Source: Trichopria drosophilae
Taxonomy: Eukaryota; Arthropoda; Insecta; Hymenoptera; Diapriidae
Length of the DNA stretch: 64,000 nucleotides
Direction: 5' to 3'
Assembly (NCBI GenBank): GCA_030407085.1
Contig: CM059584.1
Span: 5,394,001-5,458,000 of the forward strand
The notes beneath the pieces are model-generated. The model was not told the DNA's origin. It did no database searches and saw only the letters and a program-made list of their open reading frames with translations. The number at the start of each line of letters is the position of its first letter. Position 1 is the stretch's first letter. The position numbers and the translations under genes are program-made. Positions 33,898-43,650 of this stretch are shown one piece after another.

Positions 33898-35180
33898 TAA
33901 ATATTTTATTTGAATATATGTTTTCATCAAAGCTCTTTTTGAGTTAATATTTTATTTCAATATAATAAAGATGGTAATGAAAGTTGCAACTCTTCACCAA
34001 ACACCTTCAAGGCGCTGGAGTGCAGTTAACACTTACCACTCATCAGCCAAAACGGGGTTTTAATTAACTTTCGATCTACTTCTGTTTGCACAACTAACGT
34101 TAGTTTGGTTAACCCTTACATTGAATTAAATTAACCACACAAGATTCTCATTTGACTATTACTTGTAATAAACTTGTGCTATGAATGTTCTGACTATAAC
34201 TCTTAGTAAACTTCTATGGGGTGAATCATAAATAGAGTAGTTCTTCAAGATCAAAATTAAGTTCCCATCATCAGAAATTTAAATATAGCGATTAACTTGA
34301 AAAAAGAAATGCCAAAAAATTGAGAAATATTTATTCATCTAAATTTTTAGAGATATTAAAATGTTAGGATTCTATTAGTTGTATACTATTATAGAGATCT
34401 CAAAATGAATTTCTTCAATGAACATTTTCACTGAAAATTTCCAAATCCTCTAATTCAAAAAACGATGATCTGCTTTAAATACATTACAGGAATGAAAAGT
34501 TCTTAAAATTCATGTGGAATATTTTCAGGTTTTTTGATGATATTTTTAAAATTTGCTACTACGTTTTTCTCAAAATTTTAAATTATTCACTAAAAATTCT
34601 AAAAAAATGTTACTAACTTCTGTAATAAATTTTAAACATTTTAATTATTTTTTCTAAAAGTTGACAGTCTTCGATAAAATTCCTAAACATAATATTTTAA
34701 ATTCATTTCCTCCAAAAGTGCCAACTTTGGGAAAGAATTTCATACAACAAAAAATGCTTAGAATGAAGCATAGAATGTACTAACATTTCTTCAACATGTT
34801 TCGTAAATAATTAAAATTTTTTTAATTATTTAGATACAAAATTTCTCAAATTAACATAAAAAAAACCTGAAAAAATTTCGCTTTATTTCTCAAAGAATTC
34901 TAGAACTTTTCTTTTTTAGCTTTTCTTCAAAAAGTTCGTATTTTGGCTCGCTGAACTCAAATATACTATAAAAAATAGTCGTTTATCCTCTAGTTTTTGA
35001 GAAAATTTAAAAAACCCGTAAAAACAATTTTTTAAGTGAGAAGGGCTTAAATGAATAACGCCGTGCTTGAGGTTGAAACTACAGTATTGTTATGTATTGC
35101 GATTGATAAAACATAAATCTGCAATAAAAATAGGGATTTTCACGTTCGCTTTATAGAAAAATAAACAAAAAAATCACGTT
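33898..35180. other. AT-rich noncoding, nothing recognised
   Basis: Very A/T-rich, with AAATTTT-type runs. No feature is supported. Confidence 0.5.
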
Positions 35181-35189
35181 TTTACTTCG

Positions 35190-35460
35190 AAAAAAGGCTC
35201 AAAAAGAATAGTATCGCTTGTCTCACGTTGAGATCACATTATCACCGATACAAGTGTGATTTAGCGTTTAAGAATAAAATTTATATTTATCTTAACCTGA
35301 ACAGCAATAATATTCTTTAAGCCTTTATCGCTATAAAAACCTGCTTTTTACAGTTTTTGAGATTATATCTGACGTCACTGTAAGATGCCTTTATTTTTTA
35401 TTGCAGATCCCAGAGTGTCAAAATACATAGGAATAATGCGATCTCAACGTGATACAAGCC
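35190..35460. repeat. Weak inverted repeat with TATCACGTTGAGATC blocks
   Basis: CTTGTCTCACGTTGAGATCA at about 35217 is repeated in reverse as GCGATCTCAACGTGATACAA at 35437-35456. Arms beyond about 22 bp diverge, so this may be the remnant of a larger element, including TTTTCACG and AATCACG words around 35135-35175. Confidence 0.4.
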
Positions 35461-35816
35461 ATACTCGTATTTTCGTTGTAAACGGGTTTTTTGCGATCAA
35501 AATCACGATCAAAATAACCCTCAGAAACTGTGAAAAAAACAATCACATTTTAAACTTGACATTTAAAATTTGACATTTAAAAAAAATAATAACGTCTGTA
35601 TAGGTCAAAATAATGTCATAAACTAGATGATAGTCATCGGCGATAGTATTGAGATTTGGGTTGTACCTGACTACCCAAAATATTTCATGAAGTCTTATGT
35701 TTTAAAAGTTACTCCAGTTATGCTAGTTGTGTAACCAGCAAAAGTGTTGAATTTTACGCATCCGGTTAATAACACAGGTTAATAAAATGATGTCGACCTT
35801 CATACCAAAAAACACG

Positions 35817-36205
35817 AGAAAACTTTTCCGAAGGTTCTCGATGCACTGAATCTAAATTTGGCAGCAGAATTGCTCTATCACGTCAAGATTTTCAGATATT
35901 TTACCCTAAAAGTGCTACAAGCACCTTTTTTCCTATTTTTAGTCAATTTTCGTGCGGAAATAAAGTTTTTGTCCGCAATTTGGCAAAAATCATATTAAAG
36001 TGCTATTCATCAGCTTGAAAATCCTTTTTGAGTCATTCCGATACGATTTTTCTCATCGAGTTATGTAAATTTTTGTTAAGACACGATTATGATTATCGTT
36101 TTTTACGCATTTAGGTTAGGATATTTCGAAATTTTAACATAATAGAGCAATTCTGCGATCAGATTTGGATTCAGCATATCGAACCCCTTCGCAAAAGTAT
36201 ACTTT
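35817..36205. mobile_element. Inverted-repeat element with about 95-bp arms
   Basis: The left arm has CCGAAGGTTCTCGATGCACT, GAATCTAAATTTGG and GCAGAATTGCTCTATCACGT (35828-35885). The right arm reads in reverse GCGAAGGGGTTCGATATGCT, GAATCCAAATCTGATC, GCAGAATTGCTCTATTATGT (36205 to about 36140). The centre, A/T-rich, has no frame. Confidence 0.65.
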
Positions 36206-36370
36206 GGTTTGTGATGAATGCACTACAATTTGGTTTTTGTCAAATTACGAACAAAATTTTTCTTCTGACACAAAAACTGCCTAAAAATGGCAGAAACGGA
36301 GTTTTTTGCACCTTTAATTCAGGATAGATTAAGTCAAAATTGGAAATAAATTATTGCTCCCATGAGAAAT

Positions 36371-36670
36371 GAGGATGCTCACGAGTATAGGTGATTTCTG
36401 CCGCCAAGATGGAACCTTCGAAATTGACATATTCGGGAGTATACACAGCAGCATGCAATAATTTCAGTAGTAATATTCCGCAAGGTGCGGGCTGTTACTA
36501 CTTAGATTCCAGCATTTTTCTGTGTATAATCCGCGACTTAAGAACTTTCCACGTGAGAAAATAATCGAATTTTCCATTAGGAGTTAGTTCTCACCATGCT
36601 CTAACCGAATTTGTCATTTTCGGGGGTTCCATCTCAGCGGCGGAAATCACCTATACTCATAAGTATCCTC
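36371..36670. mobile_element. 300-bp MITE with about 55-bp inverted repeats
   Basis: The left GAGGATGCTCACGAGTATAG and reversed right GAGGATACTTATGAGTATAG are matched, then both continue GTGATTTC(T/C)GCCGCxxAGATG and GGAACC. The centre (about 36430-36610) is unique. No coding capacity and no clear target duplication. Confidence 0.75.
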
Positions 36671-36897
36671 CTTTTAGTTGTAGGAAATTTGGTCATAAGA
36701 ATTTTGGTCGTGTGAATTATGGTAGGTCGCCAAAATTTACGGTTATTTTTTCTAATTTTAACAAAATAAACAGTATGTAATTGTTAAGTACATTTTCTGT
36801 TGTCCAAGGACAATTACAGGATGGATGAGTGAGTGTCGGGTTAGTCTCTTGGAACACATTGTTCGTGTAACATCTCAAAGAAAAATACAGTCCACTA

Positions 36898-37447
36898 CAG
36901 TCCGACCTCCCTAACTGATAACATGCCGGAATCGGAGGAGAAGTTGAAACTCCATAATTGATAACTTCCCACCTGTCTCCATATTCAATGCACTTCCCCT
37001 CATGCGATGGAGGGGATGCGCGCGCAAGATCTACAGCCGGTGCTATAGTACCAAATCACAAATGAAATGTTTGCCAGTGGTTTGAACGAATACATCTGTT
37101 ATATTTACAATAACAAAATGAATAGTTACAATAACATAGTTAAATGTAGTTATATGCTTTTCATATGGAAATATATTTGATTTTAGAAATGGGTAACACA
37201 GCATGCAGCTTATCCTTGCACATGATAACAAACAAACGCTTTCACAGGTGGAACTCCTGCTGCATTATTTATATATTTTGTATATTTTACATTTATATCA
37301 TTCAGGAAAAATATTGATGGAACAAGCAACAAATTTTAACTTGTTGGGGAACCAGAGTTGCAATTACGGAGTTTTTGACGTTAACAATTATGGAGGTTTT
37401 TTCGTTTTGATCAGTTACGGAGGTTATCAATTAGGGAGGTCGGACTG
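36898..37447. mobile_element. Pogo/Tigger-type MITE, 550 bp, TA target duplication
   Basis: Terminal inverted repeats CAGTCCGACCTCCCTAACTG (left) and CAGTCCGACCTCCCTAATTG (right, reversed), followed by GATAAC on both sides, are flanked by TA at 36896-36897 and 37448-37449. The CAGTC-x-ACCTC pattern is characteristic of pogo/Tigger termini. Near the right end the unit CTCC(G/A)TAA(C/T)TG is iterated. No transposase frame; the 88- and 62-codon frames are inside the element and are chance. Confidence 0.85.
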
Positions 37448-37449
37448 TA

Positions 37450-37924
37450 ATTCTATCTGCAAAAGTTGAGTTGTGTTTATGCATCACAACCACCAAATAA
37501 ACAGTAAACACGAAATTCGAGCAATAGTCTTTCAGCAAGAATGTCACGACTAAAGACGATTGTCTAGTAAAGATGATTGTCTAGTTTTCGGCGGCCAATC
37601 AACCTTTTAAAAATCTTTCATAAGTTGCTGATATTCTTAAATGTGAGAGAAATGTAGTAATAATAATGGTACAGAAAGTTCACTAGCTGTATTAGTAATA
37701 TTTTTTAATTTTTAACTGCTTTCCCAAATGAAATGCGTTTGAATTTTCAGAACATATTTCACAGTACAAACCTGAGGGTAATTCTCGAGTAAGAACATGG
37801 AAATCGATGCGCCTACAGCGTAAAGAATCAGCGAATATTTACTGCCACGTGCATTCCGTGAATTCATTTCGCATACAGCAGAGTGCAAGCACCGTAAACA
37901 TTTGTTTTAGTTAGTTTAACTGGG
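37450..37924. other. Noncoding, nothing recognised
   Basis: A/T-rich with a short direct repeat GATTGTCTAGT(A/T)(A/T) near 37558-37585. No other feature. Confidence 0.4.
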
Positions 37925-38168
37925 AAGAGTGAAGCAACGCACCCCGGAAGGCAGCAGTTACTTCGTGCCTTTCGGAGGTTTCCTGGAGTAGGCTCCAGTC
38001 CCATGCATCGTTCCAATGCATGCATCGTTCTGAGTTGGATAAATCCTTGCCAGCTTCATGAGGGAATTCTCAGGAAGCTGTTCACCACCGGAATTCAAAC
38101 CCCCGCATCCCGAATAAATCAGGTTATGAGGCTAGCGCGTTAACCACATGACGATTACGAGCCGGCAT
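37925..38168 (-). mobile_element. tRNA-derived SINE on the minus strand
   Basis: Read on minus, a tRNA-like head (38165 to 38085) shows an A-box-like GTGGTTAACGCGCTAGCC, a CTCATAA anticodon-loop-like segment (formal anticodon CAT) and B box GTTTGAATTCC (38100-38090). A GC-richer body follows to about 37925, with GGAGCCTACTCCAGGAAACC and the direct repeat GAACGATGCATG (about 38036 and 38018). No A-rich tail is visible, so it may be 3' truncated. Confidence 0.65.
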
Positions 38169-38440
38169 TCGTACACTAGTACCTAGTGTTTATTGGCAGT
38201 CATTATCCTGTTACGTGCACAAACATTTAATTATGCAAACCATGGTAAACACCGGTATATAGAAACTAGACATTAATTATGTAACAAATGAAATTTATTT
38301 TGTTCCAGATGGAATATGCGACAACTATTGCCTTGTACACAATCATTCCGTGTTTTATATTTTAATTAAATTTAACACTCTCCGATTTCTACTTTCGCCA
38401 GTAAAATAAACGCGAGAGTACCATATATTCGTGTTCTACT
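38169..38440. other. AT-rich noncoding, nothing recognised
   Basis: No feature is supported. Confidence 0.4.
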
Positions 38441-38816
38441 GAACGATAAAACATCGATTCCACAACCTGTCAACGCCATGCGTACAATGCATTTTTACAA
38501 AATGAATACATAAATCATGTCCAAAAAAGAAATTGGTAGCATCCTCGGCAATTGCGAAAACAATATAATAGGATCACAGAAGGAGATTTAATGGAAAAAT
38601 TAATATGAAATTTATCGGATATTATGCAGTTTTTTTTTTCTCTCGAATGGGGAGCACGTTTTCGTACTATTTTCCGAAATGGCGTTATAGACCGTAGTCC
38701 CTGAAAGTTAATCACCTAGGTTGACGCAAAGGGTGTATCGTATTGACTTTTCTTTCTCAAGTTATCGCACAAAGAAAGGTTCGTCCGAAGTCGTATGTGT
38801 ACTAGGCAACATTGTG

Positions 38817-38825
38817 TATAAAAGG
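38817..38825 (+). promoter_or_regulatory. Candidate TATA box
   Basis: TATAAAAGG is a near-ideal RNA polymerase II TATA element. It precedes a GC-rich segment and lies 47 bases upstream of an ATG at 38864. The expected start site, about 30 bp downstream (38845-38850), lacks a strong insect initiator such as TCAGT, so the call rests on the TATA match and composition change. Confidence 0.35.
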
Positions 38826-38863
38826 CGAAAACGGGAGGGTTAGGCACCCGGAGGGCGAGGGCG

Positions 38864-38956
38864 ATGTCTGCGGCTCGAGTCGTACCCGAGGAAGGCGAAT
38901 ATGATTCTTACCAAAGGCGAAAGCTCCGACGTGGCTCGATGCCTTTTCACCCGTAA
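38864..38956 (+). CDS. Candidate 30-codon small frame downstream of the TATA box
   Basis: The frame begins with the first ATG downstream of the TATA box (context GGGCGATGT) and ends at TAA. The peptide starts MSAARVVPEEGEYDSYQRRK and ends in a basic RRGSMPFHP tail. Codons are GC-rich and diverse. It may be a short peptide, the start of a multi-exon coding sequence, or an upstream frame. I recognise no family, and 30 codons could be chance in this GC-rich patch. Confidence 0.2.
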   Translation: MSAARVVPEEGEYDSYQRRKLRRGSMPFHP

Positions 38957-39339
38957 TACACGTGATACTTTTTGTCATATGCGCATTAAAAGTCAGAATT
39001 TTCAATGGAAGCCACTGTAAGAAATGTCGAGTTCCGGCTGAATCCAACATAAAAACTTACTATATCCATACTAAACAAAATGGCTCGAAAGCTCTTTACT
39101 ATCTTTGCATGAGAAAACGACGAATATGCAGCAACATCGTACCTACTTTTCGAGCATTCCCTGATAAGCTTCTGCTACCAGAAACAGATTTTTCGTCGTT
39201 TTCTCGAGTGTTTTCTACAAATGGATGAATTCAAATGAACTATTCAACCTTTAAAGACCAATAATAAGTTAAAAATTTTATATTAAAATAAAATAAAACT
39301 AAATAAGCATAATGACACAAGACGACAAAAAATTTGTTT

Positions 39340-39830
39340 CTAGATCACTTGAATCAGAAATAGTAGACCTTATAGATTTTTGACCGCTAAAAACGTATCC
39401 GTTATTCGATTTGGCCTATCGCGGCAGGGTTTTAAGATATCTGATTCGAAAAAATATTCAGAAATATACTTTTTGGCACTTTAAGTTTAGGGTATGTAAA
39501 AAATCTAAAACTGATTCAAATTATCTCTCCTAACAAAATATTGCGATCCTGTGTAATTAATCACTGACGGTACTTCTGAAGAAAAATATTACAAGACTCG
39601 AATCGGAAGTGGAGGATCTTATAAATTTTTGGTCGCTGAAAACGAATTCTTTGTGCAAGTTAACTTATCATTTCAGATTTTTCACATATGCTGACCTTAA
39701 ATTGTCAAAAAGTATATTTTTAAATATTTTCCGGATCAGATATCTTAAAATCCTGACATGATGGGCCAAATCGAATAACGGATTCGTTTTCAGAGGTAAA
39801 TGTGTTATCTGAAACTCCAATCGAAAGGAA
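39340..39830. mobile_element. Inverted-repeat element with CCGTTATTCGATTTGGCC arms
   Basis: The left arm (about 39386-39510) runs CGTATCCGTTATTCGATTTG, GCCTATC, TTTTAAGATATCTGATTCG, then AATATACTTTTTGGCA. The right arm (39797 back to about 39680) runs CGAATCCGTTATTCGATTTG, GCCCATC, TTTTAAGATATCTGATCCGG, AATATACTTTTTGACA. The inner part repeats GGTCGCTGAAAACGAATTC, related to the locus at 31630. No transposase frame. Confidence 0.7.
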
Positions 39831-40194
39831 ATTACTCGTATTTAGTTTGAAGTACACCAATGAAAGTGATTAAATCTTGATGATACTCGACATCTTTTTA
39901 AAGTCTATTTCAGGTCTGCAAATATATTTGAAATTGTCCAAAATTTATCAAGTTTTTACCATATTAAAACCGTACAGTTTCATTACAGCAGAGTTTAATA
40001 AAGTTGACCAAATCCGATCGTGAAAGTCGACCAAATAAGATTTATTTCTTATCTTTTTAAGCCGAATTGTCAAACAAATTTTCAACCAAATGTTAATCAA
40101 GATAGATCCCTAAAAATTTATCGAATAATTATGCTGAAATATGTCTTTTCGAGGTTAATTGAATCTGAGGTTTTTCCGAGGAGTTTTCCAATAA

Positions 40195-40323
40195 CCCAAA
40201 CAGCACAAGACCATCCCAGGACGTCCTCAGGAGCCCCTGAGGAGCTCCCAAGGATTAAAAGCGGACATTTGGACGTTCTCAGGAGCTCCCCAGGACATCC
40301 CGGGATGGATTGTGCTATTTGGG
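40195..40323. mobile_element. 129-bp GC-rich palindromic MITE
   Basis: The ends CCCAAACAGCACAAGACCAT and reversed CCCAAATAGCACAATCCATC pair, followed by CCCAGGACGTCCT or CCCGGGATGTCCT and GGAGC blocks. The inner AGGAGCCCCTGAGGAGCTCC adds smaller hairpins. The sequence is strikingly GC-rich in an A/T-rich context. Overlapping 120- and 73-codon frames across it are a result of the palindrome and not genes. A transcript would fold into a hairpin. Confidence 0.8.
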
Positions 40324-41590
40324 AAGAAACATGCAACAAAGATTATGATGTACTTTCTTCTTATCAATCAAAACCGATCTAATTTTATACACATTTCATG
40401 AAATTATAATGTAATTAGATTTAGGATCAAATTGTGTTTAAATTTCTGTCAGATTATCTTCGATCAAAATAGATTTAAAATTCTCAAAAATATGGTCAGC
40501 TTCTGATCAAACTTATTTCTAAGTCTGCTTCCCATTCTCTGATTAATGTTTTTGCCCAAAATGAGCTGGTACATCAACATCCCCTCAGTTTATCCAAAAA
40601 AAGAATTTTTTATAATCTTCCAGTGTGTTCTACTAGTTCCCAACGAGAAAAATGAAAAGATCATTGTTTATATATTTTGCAAAATAAAATAAAAATTTTA
40701 TTAGGTCTTTTTTTCAAATTTATCTCGATTTTCTCCACTGAATCGGGTTTTGTACTCAATGAAAAGCATGCATAAAAAGTGATCCCGATTTTTTGGAATA
40801 ATTATACGAAACATAAAATCAATCAGCTGTCGAACAAACACTGATGATCGATCCCGTTCAAATTAGTGATACACGTCCGTCAAAGGTATGCTAAATTAAC
40901 AACAAAAAATAATCGGATCGGTAAAGAACGAATCATTTAAATTACCGAGTCTCGGTAATTTTCGAGCTGTATATCGGAAATTACTTTACAAAATGTGTGT
41001 TTTGTGGGATTATTTGAGAGAATATCTATTGACCCATGAGCAAGCAAATAAACTTCAAAATCATCCAGACTATAATCTCTTCAACATTTAGAAGTTTTAC
41101 ATACCTTCTTTATGTTAAATATTACGTAAAGATCCAGATTCAACTCTCAAATAAAAAAGTCAGAGCGATGAGAGGTGACAAAAAACGTATCTGTTTGTCA
41201 CACAATATAGGATGAAGATATAAAGCCATCGAAAATTATGGAGTCTTAAAAATGGTCAACAAAAATGAAGAGTGCAGACTCCTCTGTAGCACAATTAAAA
41301 CATACACGAGATTTCGTGCCACAATTTTTACAAATCATCTTTTTGTAAATAAATTTAGTAATGGTACAATTGGAATCGCGATTCTAAAGAATTGATTTAA
41401 GAGTCTATAATAATTTTTGACATCTATCACAACTTGGGTCAAATTTAATCAATGACTTCACGCGATTATGAGTTTTTGAGCTTTGAAAATTATGCACTGA
41501 ATAAATATTCTTAATAATAAGAATTAATGGTCGATAATGCAATAATCAGAGAATTCAATGCATTCATTTTTCCGTAACGTATCCCATGCA
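40324..41590. other. AT-rich noncoding, nothing recognised
   Basis: Words such as GATCAAA and TTTGATCA recur at 40420-40520, reminiscent of the element at 42285, but no arms could be defined. Confidence 0.4.
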
Positions 41591-41639
41591 CTGAAGGAGG
41601 TGAAAGACTCATACAGACGCCTGCCATTTTGCGGGCTGA

Positions 41640-41725
41640 CAAAGGTTCGTAACGGAATTGAAGTCTGGGTCGACCTTTTGGGTTTCTAACTGAAAGGCCT
41701 GGTTTCGATTCTCTGTAGACGTCTC
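41640..41725 (+). repeat. Weak tRNA-like remnant
   Basis: GGCCTGGTTTCGATTCTCTG (41697-41716) resembles a B box with one extra base, and TTTCTAACTGAAAGG resembles an anticodon arm. No convincing A box or acceptor pairing. It may be a degraded SINE head. Confidence 0.25.
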
Positions 41726-42284
41726 ACTCATTCTTTGCACATTTCATGCGGTTTACTGAGCGAATTATAGTGGCTGAACCAATAGCATCCGTCCACTTTG
41801 ATGAACGAACACTGAAAACTCTTGCAACCAGAATTCATAAATATACATGCTAGCAAACATAATGAATTTCTAGAATATACGTTTGAAACGAAACAGCAAA
41901 TAAAGCATGAAAAAAGGAGAACGTACATTTATTCGTATAACGTATGATATGTAATTTTTTCTCGGCATCAGTCAAAGTCAATTATATACGATATACAGGT
42001 TCAGTTGGCGACAGGAGTTACTTAACGCTGATGCATAGGAGGACATATGCGAGTGTCGGTAGTGTTTTAATTCCCTTTTTGATAGAGTATACATTAATAT
42101 CTGTGACACAGTTTTTGAACGTGATGTGAAATAATTAAAAAGCAGGTAAAGTTGGTAAGCATTAAAGTAGTAAAGCATTTAATATTCTCAATATTCGCAC
42201 AGAAATACAACGAATTCAAAGGGTTTTAGCGCTTATAATTAGTGCAGAATTATTAAAATATTGATCTTCATCCATGACACCCTC

Positions 42285-43650
42285 CCCGAGAGAAAATAAG
42301 TTCATCAAAATTTGATCAGATTTTGATCAAAGTCGGTCCTTATGTGACCTAAATGGGATCCTAGTTTTGAGACATTTCAGGATCAAAGTTAGACGAGTTT
42401 ACAACCAAAACGCAATCTGAGTATCTGAGTTATAATTACGGGAGATTGAAAAGTGATCCAATGTTTGTCTGTAAAGCTCAAAAAATGGTCAACTTTTGAT
42501 CAAGGTGATTTGACTGACATCGAAAAATGTGATCCGTTTCTGACCAAGATTTCGATTACGCTGGATTCACGAAAGGCCCAAATTTAGTGGACTTCTGGTG
42601 TATAAGAAATATTCTCATGATTACACCGAAAATGAACTCGAACAATTTTCGGTTAAAAAAGTAGACAGATTCTTGATCATGTATAAATATGACGAGAGTT
42701 GATTATTCTAGGCGTTTCCGTCCTTGCTTCCAAGTAACATGCTATTGCATTGTACTCGTCGATGATATCTCGTAGCAATTCCTAAAAATGCTATTAAGAA
42801 TTCGGCTTCACAGTTCGACTCCAAGATATTTGGAGATCATCGGTTATGTTAATTTCTTTTTGATGTCTAACATTTTCATTTTAACCGAAGTTCAACCGAA
42901 ACGAACGGGAACAATTCGATATTATTTTTTAATATGGATATGTCATATTGTATAACATCTGATGACGATCAGTCAACAGAAAATATCAGGTATAAAGAAT
43001 CAATTATTTCAAAAAATGGCACTCATTGATCATATTTTTTATTAAATTATTTTAAAGAATCTTATTCTATTGAGTAGTAATCAAGAAAAGACATTTTTTA
43101 CGCAAAAAAAAACTGGTCATTACTTGATTCTCGTCATGTTTATAAGTGATTCGATTTATCTTTTGCTAAGAAAGTGGTTATCATTCATTTTTGGTTTAAT
43201 AGCGATCATGAAAATATTTCTTATACACCCGAAGTCCACTAGATTTGGTCCTTTGTAAATACTGCATAATCGAAATCTTGATCAGAAACGGATCGCAAAA
43301 TGATCAATTTTAGATCTCAATTGAGTCGAAATTTGATTCACAGTAGTTTAAGGCGATCATATACAGATATTTTTTTGACCATAAAATGATCCAAACAAGA
43401 TTGCTTTTTAATGTTAGCGCGTTGATAACCAGCTTCTCTAGGTATTTAAATCTGATCAAAAGTTGACCATTTTTTTCTCTTTATAGACAAAAATTGGATC
43501 ACTCCTCAACCTGCCGTAATTATAACGCAGATCAATTTTTTTATTGTAAACTCGTCTAACTTTGGTCCTGAAATGTCTTAAATCACATAAGGATCTGATT
43601 AACTTTGATCAAAATCTGATCAAATTTTGATCAACTTAGTTTCTCTCGGG
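42285..43650. mobile_element. 1.37-kb foldback-type element rich in TGATCA
   Basis: The ends CCCGAGAGAAAATAAGTTCA and reversed CCCGAGAGAAACTAAGTTGA start arms that can be followed for over 400 bp: TCAAAATTTGATCAGATTTT, TTAGACGAGTTTACAA, ATTACGGxAGxTTGA, ATGGTCAACTTTTGATCA, GATCCGTTTCTGA, TTTAGTGGACTTC and GGTGTATAAGAAATATT all recur in reverse order. Less similar sequence fills the centre (about 42700-43150). The 62-codon frame (43070-43258) is not a transposase. TTGATCA-type units are iterated near both ends. Confidence 0.85.

Larger units (their letters stand above)
38440..39240. other. CpG-rich single-copy island with promoter-like core
   Basis: The segment 38820-38960 is the most GC-rich ordinary sequence of the window and holds a TATA box and a short frame (listed separately). 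Longer overlapping frames of 82 codons (minus, 38802-39050) and 88 codons (plus, 38962-39228) show no domain. The island is bounded by repeats on both sides. Confidence 0.4.

Noticed and set aside
37203..37469. 88-codon plus frame
   Set aside because: Lies inside the pogo-type MITE and crosses its right terminus.
40020..40382. 120-codon plus frame and its antisense partner
   Set aside because: Both pass through the palindromic MITE at 40195-40323, whose GC-rich hairpin lacks stop codons.
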